The translations under genes were made by a program, and so were the position numbers. DNA of 11,649 bases, from positions 1 to 11,649 of the forward strand of contig JAZNSB010000023.1 in assembly GCA_045590955.1 (NCBI GenBank). Reading direction: 5' to 3'. The notes under the pieces are model-generated. The model made no database searches. It was not told the origin of the DNA and saw only the letters and a program-made list of their open reading frames with translations. Positions 1 to 5,830 of the stretch are shown here, one piece after another (position 1 is the first letter of the stretch; each line of letters opens with the position of its first letter). The stretch is from JAZNSB01 sp045590955. Lineage in GTDB: Bacteria; Pseudomonadota; Alphaproteobacteria; RF32; CAG-239.

Positions 1-362
1 GCGTAAAGGTTTGCAAATTTGGTGCTTTACACATTGATGAAGTAACCGGTTTACCCACGGTTGATGAAGAAAAATGTACCGGATGCGGAGCCTGTGCCAA
101 AACTTGCCCCAGACAGCTTTATGAATTAAGAAACAAAGGCCCAAAAGTATATGTTGCTTGTTCAAACACACAAAAAGGTGCCTTAGCTATGAAAAATTGC
201 AAATCAGCATGCATCGGTTGTTCAAAATGTGCCAAAGTTTGCCCTGCAATACAAATAAGCAATAATTTATCATACATACCTCAAGCGGTAGATGTTAAAG
301 AATATGGTTCACAATTAATTCAGGCATGTCCTACAGGCGCAATTATAGTAAAGGAAGATTAA
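1..362 (+). CDS. rnfB: RnfB, ferredoxin-like electron-entry subunit of the RNF complex (3' end only)
   Basis: The gene enters from outside the window and its last 119 complete codons are visible (frame starts at base 3). RnfB takes electrons from reduced ferredoxin and passes them through its iron-sulfur clusters into the membrane RNF complex. Visible residues 25-35 carry a full CxxCxxCxxxCP motif (CTGCGACAKTCP), and C4 is probably the last cysteine of the preceding motif. After a linker with C53 and C66, a second motif (C70, C73, C76, C80) follows. The expected partner motif near residues 99-109 keeps only the final cysteine (C109-P-T-G-A). The extension after the first ferredoxin domain (VACSN, NCKSACIGC) resembles the long RnfB of Bacteroidetes and clostridia, not the short proteobacterial form. 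The stop lies 1 base before rnfC, and the rnfC ribosome site AAGGAAG (351-357) lies inside this gene. The family call is firm; the number of bound clusters is inferred. Confidence 0.93.
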   Translation, partial: VKVCKFGALHIDEVTGLPTVDEEKCTGCGACAKTCPRQLYELRNKGPKVYVACSNTQKGALAMKNCKSACIGCSKCAKVCPAIQISNNLSYIPQAVDVKEYGSQLIQACPTGAIIVKED

Positions 363-363
363 G

Positions 364-1686
364 ATGAGTATTAAAAAAACATTTTCTATGGGTGGATTAC
401 ATATAGAAAAATACAAGCTTTCATCATCTTGTCCGATAGAACAAGCCCCATTACCGCCAATGGTTTATATTCCGGTCAGACAACACATTGGTAAACCGGC
501 AAAAGTTTTGGTTGAAAAAGGTTCAAAAGTAAAAGTTGGAACACTTTTGGCAGATTCAGACGGTTTAATTTCTGCCGACGTTCATTCATCAGTTAGCGGA
601 GAAGTTGTTAAAATTGATGAAGTAAAAAGCGCCGACGGATACATGGAATTGATGATATCAATCAAAGTAGAAGGTGATGAGTGGGAAGAAAGTATAGATC
701 AAAGTCCGGAAATTATTTCTCAAATTCCGCAAGATGCAGACACAATCAAAGAAGCAATTTTGCAATCAGGTATTGTAGGTATGGGAGGGGCAGGTTTTCC
801 AACACCGGTAAAAGTCAGTATTCCTGAAGGAAAAAAGGCTGATACTCTGATAATAAACGGAATTGAATGTGAGCCGTTTTTAACAGCAGATGACAGGCTT
901 ATGGTAGAACATGCAGAAGAGATTGTTATTGGCGCAAAATTAATTAACAAATTACTTGGCATACAAAATGCTATTATAGCCATTGATGAAAATAAAGCCC
1001 AAGCAATAGAAAAATTAACCCATGTTTGCAAAAGATATGTAGGTGTAAATGTGGCAGTCTGCAAGACCAAATATCCTCAAGGTTCAGAAAAACAACTGAT
1101 AGATGCCATCACCGGCAGACAAGTTCCGTCCGGCAAACTTCCGATAGATGTAAACTGTGTTGTTCAAAATGTCGGCACTGTTTTTGCCGTATATCAAGCT
1201 GTTTTTAAGCACAAGCCGTTATTTGAAAGGGTTGTTACATTTAGCGGAGATAAAATGAAAACACCACGCAATCTTTTGGTCAGAGTAGGTACTCCGGTTT
1301 CATTTATTCTGGAACATTTTGGAGAAAATGAACAAGATGCAGATCAAATTATATTTGGTGGCCCTATGATGGGAAAATCTGTTGTCAATACTTTGGCTCC
1401 GGTTACTAAACTCACATCAGGAGTTTTATTGTTAAGCAAACAACTTACCAATAAAGAAGATGAGTATGCTTGTATAAGATGTGCAAAATGTGCTTTATCA
1501 TGCCCCATGGGATTAGAACCATTCAACATTGCCTCATATGTTAAAAACAACATGATAAAAGAAACCAAGACGTTAAGAGTAACAGACTGTTTAGAATGCG
1601 GATGTTGTTCATACATATGCCCAAGCAGAATACCTCTGACAGATTATTGCAAACTTGCTAAACAAGAACTAAAAAAACAAAAATAA
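364..1686 (+). CDS. rnfC: RnfC, NADH-binding peripheral subunit of the RNF complex
   Basis: RnfC is the cytoplasmic, FMN- and Fe-S-containing subunit where NAD+ is reduced (or NADH oxidised). The 440-residue protein opens with the RnfC N-terminal barrel domain (about residues 1-100; FSMGGLHI, PVRQHIGKPA). The flavin/NADH-binding region includes GIVGMGGAGFPT (136-147) and NGIECEPFLTADDRLM (165-180), followed by an SLBB-like segment to about 350. Two [4Fe-4S] motifs close it: C370, C373, C376, C380 and C409, C412, C415, C419. It lacks the long alanine/lysine-rich tail of E. coli RsxC, so it is the compact form usual in anaerobes. The ATG at 364 is preceded by AAGGAAG at 351-357. It starts one base after the rnfB stop and ends 10 bases before rnfD. 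No frameshift or missing key residue is seen. Confidence 0.96.
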   Translation: MSIKKTFSMGGLHIEKYKLSSSCPIEQAPLPPMVYIPVRQHIGKPAKVLVEKGSKVKVGTLLADSDGLISADVHSSVSGEVVKIDEVKSADGYMELMISIKVEGDEWEESIDQSPEIISQIPQDADTIKEAILQSGIVGMGGAGFPTPVKVSIPEGKKADTLIINGIECEPFLTADDRLMVEHAEEIVIGAKLINKLLGIQNAIIAIDENKAQAIEKLTHVCKRYVGVNVAVCKTKYPQGSEKQLIDAITGRQVPSGKLPIDVNCVVQNVGTVFAVYQAVFKHKPLFERVVTFSGDKMKTPRNLLVRVGTPVSFILEHFGENEQDADQIIFGGPMMGKSVVNTLAPVTKLTSGVLLLSKQLTNKEDEYACIRCAKCALSCPMGLEPFNIASYVKNNMIKETKTLRVTDCLECGCCSYICPSRIPLTDYCKLAKQELKKQK

Positions 1687-1696
1687 GGATTATCAG

Positions 1697-2710
1697 ATGC
1701 TGACTATTTCAACTTCGCCACATATGAGTACGCCAAAAACAACTCAAAAAATAATGTTAGACGTAATCATTGCATTAACACCGGCATTCATTGCTTCGGT
1801 ATTATTTTTTGGAGCAAATGCCTTAATAGTTGTTTTAACATCTGTAGCGGCATGTGTGCTAACAGAATATTTTGTATGTAAATATTTGCTTAAAATAAAA
1901 AATACTACCACAGACTTATCTGCAATAGTCAGCGGATTGTTGTTGGCGTACAATCTTCCGTCAGGATTGCCGGTTCCAATGGTTTTGGTAGGAAGCGTTG
2001 TGTGTATTTTAGTGGCTAAAATGGCATATGGCGGACTTGGTAAAAATTTGTTCAATCCGGCTCTTGTCGGCAGAGTGTTTTTATTCATATGTTTTCCTTT
2101 ACACATGACCACATGGCTTACACCAAAATTTGCATCATTCTTTAACGCAGATGCACAAACAGGCGCCACCATGTTAGGATTAGCAAAATCTGCACAGGCT
2201 TTTTCAGACACACAAACAGCAGCAACATGGCAAGGAGACTTGGCAGCACAAAACTTTCATATAGATAGTTATCTTGACCTGTTTTTAGGTAATATGGGCG
2301 GATGTCTTGGAGAAACATCTGTATTAGCTCTTTTGTTGGGTTTTGCATTTTTATTGTTCAGAAAAGTTATAAGCTGGCACATACCTGTGTTTTTTGTTGG
2401 TACCGTATTTACAATTTTTGGCTTAGTATGGCTTATAAACGGACAAGCAGATTACTATAATCCGTTTTTCCAAATAATGTCTGGAGGATTGATGCTTGGC
2501 GCCATTTTTATGGCCACAGACTATGTTACGTCACCCATGAGTAAAAAAGGACAAATTATCTTTGCAATCGGCTGCGGATTTCTAACTTCCGTAATTAGAA
2601 TAAACGGAGCATATCCCGAAGGCGTTTCTTTTGCCATTTTGATTATGAATGCATTTGTTCCGCTTATAGATAAATACGTCAGACAACCTTTTTTTGGGAG
2701 CAACAAATAA
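1697..2710 (+). CDS. rnfD: RnfD, integral membrane flavoprotein subunit of the RNF complex
   Basis: RnfD (NqrB/RnfD family, 337 residues) is a polytopic membrane subunit that carries a covalently bound FMN and is thought to contribute to the ion path. Repeated hydrophobic stretches of membrane-segment length run through the protein, for example about 21-60, 75-110, 205-250 and 258-320. Family signatures are GGLGKNLFNPALVGR (112-126), ATDYVTSPMS (273-282) and NGAYPEGVSFAILIMN (303-318). The flavin-attachment motif is TGAT at 155-158, with T158 the predicted acceptor by family analogy. FMN attachment requires an ApbE-type flavin transferase, which is not in this window. The ribosome site is weak (AAGGAT at 1685-1690, partly over the rnfC stop). 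The last base of its stop is the first base of the rnfG start, so translation is probably coupled. Confidence 0.95.
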   Translation: MLTISTSPHMSTPKTTQKIMLDVIIALTPAFIASVLFFGANALIVVLTSVAACVLTEYFVCKYLLKIKNTTTDLSAIVSGLLLAYNLPSGLPVPMVLVGSVVCILVAKMAYGGLGKNLFNPALVGRVFLFICFPLHMTTWLTPKFASFFNADAQTGATMLGLAKSAQAFSDTQTAATWQGDLAAQNFHIDSYLDLFLGNMGGCLGETSVLALLLGFAFLLFRKVISWHIPVFFVGTVFTIFGLVWLINGQADYYNPFFQIMSGGLMLGAIFMATDYVTSPMSKKGQIIFAIGCGFLTSVIRINGAYPEGVSFAILIMNAFVPLIDKYVRQPFFGSNK

Positions 2711-3297
2711 TGTCAAAACAAAACAATTTAAATTTTAAACAAATAGTTTTGGTCTTATTAAGTGTTGGCGTGTTGTCATCACTAATGTTGGGATTAGGAC
2801 ATCACTTGACTAAAGAAAGCATAATTCAAGCACAAAAAGACAAAGAGTACGAAGCATTAAAAGACGTTGTTGTTGAAGATTTTGACAACGACCCGATAAA
2901 AGAAGTAAGTTCACGTTCTGTTGGTAAAAGAAAACCAAAAGTAGAGATATATCCGGTAAGAAATAAAGGCAGAATCACATCAATGGTGGTAAAAAGCTAT
3001 TCCGATAAAGGTTTTTCCGGCAGAATAGAAGTAATGGTAGGATTTCATCCTCATGGTAAAATTCACAAAGTAAATATATTAAAACAAACAGAAACACCGG
3101 GACTTGGTTCAAAAATCACAGAAAATAAATTTTTATCTCAATTTGAAGAATATGATCCAGGATATCATGTAATGAAAGTAACCAAAGATGGTGGAGATGT
3201 AGATGCCGTAACCGGGGCTACAATCAGCTCCAGAGCTGTGCTAGATGCTCTGGAAAAAGCGTATGAGGTTTATCTAAAATTTAAAATGGACAATTAA
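2710..3297 (+). CDS. rnfG: RnfG, covalent-FMN subunit of the RNF complex
   Basis: RnfG (NqrC/RnfG family, 195 residues) is anchored by one N-terminal helix (about residues 10-30) and holds a covalently bound FMN on the outer face of the membrane. The FMN-binding domain lies in the C-terminal half: ETPGLGSK (128-135) and DAVTGATISSRAV (165-177). T171 in TGAT is the predicted flavin-linked threonine. A lysine/arginine-rich stretch at 64-76 separates anchor and domain. The start overlaps the rnfD stop by one base (TAATG at 2708-2712), with GGGAG at 2696-2700 as ribosome site. It ends one base before rnfE. Length and motifs are normal for the family. Confidence 0.95.
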   Translation: MSKQNNLNFKQIVLVLLSVGVLSSLMLGLGHHLTKESIIQAQKDKEYEALKDVVVEDFDNDPIKEVSSRSVGKRKPKVEIYPVRNKGRITSMVVKSYSDKGFSGRIEVMVGFHPHGKIHKVNILKQTETPGLGSKITENKFLSQFEEYDPGYHVMKVTKDGGDVDAVTGATISSRAVLDALEKAYEVYLKFKMDN

Positions 3298-3298
3298 A

Positions 3299-3895
3299 AT
3301 GAATAAAGAAAGCATATCAAATATCAAAAGAGGCATAATAAAAGAAAACCCTGTTTTTGTAATGATGATAGGTATGTGTCCAACACTTGGCGTTACCACA
3401 TCTGCCATAAACGGACTTGGTATGGGGGTGGCCACACTTTTTGTGCTTATCTTGTCAAATGTGGTAATATCTTCAGTTGCCAAATTTATTCCAAATACAA
3501 TAAGAATTCCATGCTATATTGTTATTATAGCATCATTTGTAAGCTTAATAGATATGCTTATGGAAGCATATTTACCCACCTTACATTCTCAGCTTGGAAT
3601 ATACATTCCCTTAATTGTTGTAAACTGCCTTATTTTAGCCAGGGCAGAGGCCTTTGCCTCAAAAAACACCGTTTTACAATCATTCTTTGACGGACTTGGC
3701 ATGGGTATAGGTTTTACACTAGCTCTTTTGTTGTTGGGCAGTTTTAGAGAAATTTTAGGTAATGCCTCAATCTTTGGATGGAACTTTTTGGGAGAAGATG
3801 TATACCCCATGATATTATTCATATTACCACCCGGAGCATTTTTAGCTTTGGGACTGTTTGTGTTACTTACACAGAAAAGAAAAGGAGATAATTAA
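3299..3895 (+). CDS. rnfE: RnfE, integral membrane subunit of the RNF complex
   Basis: RnfE (198 residues) belongs to the NqrD/RnfE family of six-helix membrane proteins and pairs with RnfA in opposite topology. In solved NQR and RNF structures the two share a membrane-embedded iron-sulfur cluster held by conserved cysteines. Here those are most likely C27 (GMCPTLGVTTSAINGLGMG, 25-43) and C110 (VNCLILARAEAFA, 108-120). The protein is hydrophobic almost throughout and has the LGSFREILGNASIFG signature (146-160). The start has only a weak ribosome site (GGA at 3288-3290) and sits one base after the rnfG stop, suggesting coupled translation. It ends in a TAATG overlap with rnfA. Confidence 0.95.
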   Translation: MNKESISNIKRGIIKENPVFVMMIGMCPTLGVTTSAINGLGMGVATLFVLILSNVVISSVAKFIPNTIRIPCYIVIIASFVSLIDMLMEAYLPTLHSQLGIYIPLIVVNCLILARAEAFASKNTVLQSFFDGLGMGIGFTLALLLLGSFREILGNASIFGWNFLGEDVYPMILFILPPGAFLALGLFVLLTQKRKGDN

Positions 3896-4470
3896 TGAGT
3901 TATTTTGATATATTCATAGCATCAGTATTTGTTAATAACATAATTTTATCTCAGTTTTTGGGTATATGCCCGTTTTTGGGGGTTTCCAAAAAAACATCCA
4001 CAGCTGTTGGTATGGGGTTTGCCGTAATTTTTGTACTCACACTCTCAACATTGGTCACATTTATTGTATATAAATCATTGTTGGTTCCGTTTAATTTGGC
4101 ATACATCAGAACTGTTGTGTTTATTTTAATAATAGCCAGCTTAGTTCAAATGGTTGAGATTATTTTAAAGAAAACATCTCCGGTCTTATATCAGGCACTT
4201 GGCATATTTTTGCCTCTTATTACCACAAACTGCGCTGTATTGGGTGTTGCTTTGTTAGTTATTCAAAAAGATTACAATTTGCGTAGAGCTTTATGGTACA
4301 GTTTTTCAACATCATTAGGTTTCATGTTGGCTCTTGTAATTTTTGCAGGTCTAAGAGAAAGATTGTCAATGTCAAAACTGCCCAAAGCCATGCAAGGAGC
4401 CCCCATTGCATTAATAACAGCAGGACTGTTATCCATGGCATTTATAGGATTTACCGGAATAGGTAATTAG
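3895..4470 (+). CDS. rnfA: RnfA, integral membrane subunit of the RNF complex
   Basis: RnfA (191 residues, NqrE/RnfA family) is the homologue and structural partner of RnfE in the membrane core. Signatures are FVNNIILSQFLGICPFLGVS (12-31), with C25, and LPLITTNCAVLGVAL (106-120), with C113. These two cysteines are the expected ligands for the shared membrane iron-sulfur cluster. A strong ribosome site, AAAGGAG at 3881-3887, precedes the ATG, and the start overlaps the rnfE stop by one base. It is the last gene of the operon: the next gene runs towards it and their ends overlap at 4467-4470. I see no hairpin-plus-T-run terminator at this end. Confidence 0.95.
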   Translation: MSYFDIFIASVFVNNIILSQFLGICPFLGVSKKTSTAVGMGFAVIFVLTLSTLVTFIVYKSLLVPFNLAYIRTVVFILIIASLVQMVEIILKKTSPVLYQALGIFLPLITTNCAVLGVALLVIQKDYNLRRALWYSFSTSLGFMLALVIFAGLRERLSMSKLPKAMQGAPIALITAGLLSMAFIGFTGIGN

Positions 4471-5105
4471 TCTTTTAATATCTTTACAATGTTTTGCAAA
4501 ACCTCATCAAACATTTGTTGAGTAAGGCGGTTAGTGTTTATGTTATATCTTGATGTATGATAAGAGTTTACCAAATAAAGATTTTTTTCTTCTAAATAAT
4601 GCACGTTATTATGAGCAAACTTAAATTGGCTTTGCTTATATTTTAAAGCTTTAAGTATTGCATTATGGGCAACAGAACCTAAAGTGAGAATTATTTTCAG
4701 ATTTTTCATTGAGCCAATTTCATCAATCAGAAACTTGTTACATGCATTGATTTCATCTGCATTTACCTTGTTTTGTGGCGGCACACACCTTACAGCATTT
4801 GTAATTCTGGTATTTATTAATTCAAAACCATCATTAGCATTTTTAAGATAACTTCCTTTTGCCAAACCAAATCTCTTTAATGTTGGGTATAATATATCCC
4901 CGGCATAATCATTTGTAAAAGGTCTGCCGGTTTTATTTGCGCCGTTCAACCCCGGAGCAAGTCCCACAATAAGGATGCTTGCATCATCTTTGCCAAAAGA
5001 AGGAACGGGAGCATTAAAATAATCAGGAAATTTAATCTGATTTTGTTTTCTAAATGCTAGCAATCTTGGGCATTTATCGCATTTTTTACAAGGTGTCATT
5101 GTCAT
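4467..5105 (-). CDS. Uracil-DNA glycosylase, family 5 (UdgB type)
   Basis: This 212-residue protein matches iron-sulfur uracil-DNA glycosylases, which excise uracil (and in family 5 also some other deaminated bases) from DNA to start base-excision repair. Cluster ligands are probably C9 and C12 (CDKCPRL), C107 (NAVRCVPPQNK) and C122. Motif 1 is GLAPGLNGANKTGRPFTND (48-66). The APG core without an acidic or asparagine catalytic residue separates family 5 from family 4. The second motif, SYHTSRYNINTNRLT (181-195), keeps H183 and has T rather than P after it, as I recall for alphaproteobacterial family 5 enzymes. The start at 5105 is favoured over M3 by AAGGA seven bases upstream (5113-5117 on the minus strand). 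The gene converges on rnfA with a 4-base overlap and has no sequence terminator of its own that I can see. Confidence 0.9.
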   Translation of the reverse strand: MTMTPCKKCDKCPRLLAFRKQNQIKFPDYFNAPVPSFGKDDASILIVGLAPGLNGANKTGRPFTNDYAGDILYPTLKRFGLAKGSYLKNANDGFELINTRITNAVRCVPPQNKVNADEINACNKFLIDEIGSMKNLKIILTLGSVAHNAILKALKYKQSQFKFAHNNVHYLEEKNLYLVNSYHTSRYNINTNRLTQQMFDEVLQNIVKILKD

Positions 5106-5173
5106 TTATTTATCCTTTTTTTATATCCTACACTTTAATTTATAAAAAGCAATACTATATCCAAAAATGCTAA

Positions 5174-5190
5174 TCCAAGAAGTTCTTGGA
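5174..5190. promoter_or_regulatory. Inverted repeat in the leader of the outer-membrane protein gene
   Basis: A perfect 8-1-8 inverted repeat, TCCAAGAA-G-TTCTTGGA, sits 33 bases before the barrel-gene ATG and 68 bases before the divergent glycosylase start. Its symmetry and size would suit a dimeric regulator's operator. As RNA it could instead fold as a 6-bp stem (UCCAAG/CUUGGA) with a 5-base loop. No T-run follows, so it is not an intrinsic terminator. Function is inference only, and I could not place a convincing -35/-10 pair beside it. Confidence 0.4.
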
Positions 5191-5223
5191 AAGTTACATT
5201 TTAATAATAAAAGGAGTTAACTT

Positions 5224-5772
5224 ATGAAAAAAAGTATACTTTTAGCAGGAGTAGCATGTTTGTTTTCATTCAGTGCAAACGCAATGGAAACAGATTACAT
5301 GGATAATATCAAACCTTATATGGGGTTAGATTATGTATATACAAAGGCAGATATTAGAAAAGATCTTGATGCCAAAGACAAATATAATTCAGGTTTAGTA
5401 AATCTGGGTATGAAATGGGGCAATTATTTTGGTGCAGAAGCTTTCTTTCAGCTTTCAGACAGACCAAATAAAGGTCCTGTAAAAACAGATTTTTATGCAT
5501 ATGGTATTGATTTATATGGCTATATGCCAATGAACTGTGATGCTACATTCAGCTTGCTGGGATCTCTTGGTTTGGCTGAATATGAATACAAAGTTAAAAG
5601 CCCGCTCGGCAACTACGATAAAGGTAAATTAGGTTACAGAATGGGTCTCGGTGCAGAATACAAATTTAATGATAACTGGTCTGCACGTGTAATGGCAAGA
5701 TATACATATCTTGATATGAGAGCCGTTGATAACCTACAAGAGCTTTCTGCCGGTATCAGATATACCTTTTAA
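5224..5772 (+). CDS. Small outer-membrane beta-barrel protein, function unknown
   Basis: The 182-residue product looks like an eight-stranded outer-membrane barrel of the broad OmpA-transmembrane/porin-like family. A signal peptide is clear: basic MKK, hydrophobic core 4-16, cleavage likely after SANA (residue 20). The mature part alternates polar and aromatic/hydrophobic residues in strand-like blocks (for example 30-40, 57-67, 69-77, 88-100, 107-123, 136-147, 152-163, 173-182). It ends in GIRYTF, a typical C-terminal beta-signal with terminal phenylalanine for BAM recognition. There is no periplasmic OmpA peptidoglycan-binding domain. The start is supported by AAGGAG (5211-5216) seven bases upstream. 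It is a single-gene unit between the divergent glycosylase gene and a strong terminator. I do not recognise a specific function; a structural or adhesion role would be guesswork. Confidence 0.85.
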   Translation: MKKSILLAGVACLFSFSANAMETDYMDNIKPYMGLDYVYTKADIRKDLDAKDKYNSGLVNLGMKWGNYFGAEAFFQLSDRPNKGPVKTDFYAYGIDLYGYMPMNCDATFSLLGSLGLAEYEYKVKSPLGNYDKGKLGYRMGLGAEYKFNDNWSARVMARYTYLDMRAVDNLQELSAGIRYTF

Positions 5773-5783
5773 CCGGTGCCATA

Positions 5784-5813
5784 AAAAAACCCCGTTTTTC
5801 AACGGGGTTTTTT
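5784..5813. terminator. Bidirectional intrinsic terminator between the barrel gene and ppiD
   Basis: A 13-bp perfect stem with an AAAAAACCCCGTT arm (5784-5796), a 4-base TTTC loop and an AACGGGGTTTTTT arm (5801-5813). The GC core is flanked by A-run and T-run, so the hairpin works as an intrinsic terminator on either strand. It lies 11 bases after the barrel-gene stop and 17 bases beyond the ppiD stop, serving both convergent genes. Confidence 0.93.
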
Positions 5814-5830
5814 GTGTTTCAAAAGAGTTA

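Noticed and set aside
1744..2211. A 155-codon minus-strand open frame inside rnfD
   Set aside because: It is a shadow of a conserved membrane-protein gene with no recognisable motif and no promoter or neighbour on that strand.
5130..5158. Possible promoter for the barrel gene with TACTAT (5153-5158) as -10
   Set aside because: The hexamer 17 bases upstream (ACACTT) does not resemble a -35 and the -10 is only a partial match.
5122..5162. Direct repeat TATATCC at 5122-5128 and 5156-5162
   Set aside because: Seven AT-rich bases recurring once is expected by chance in this leader, and there is no further copy.
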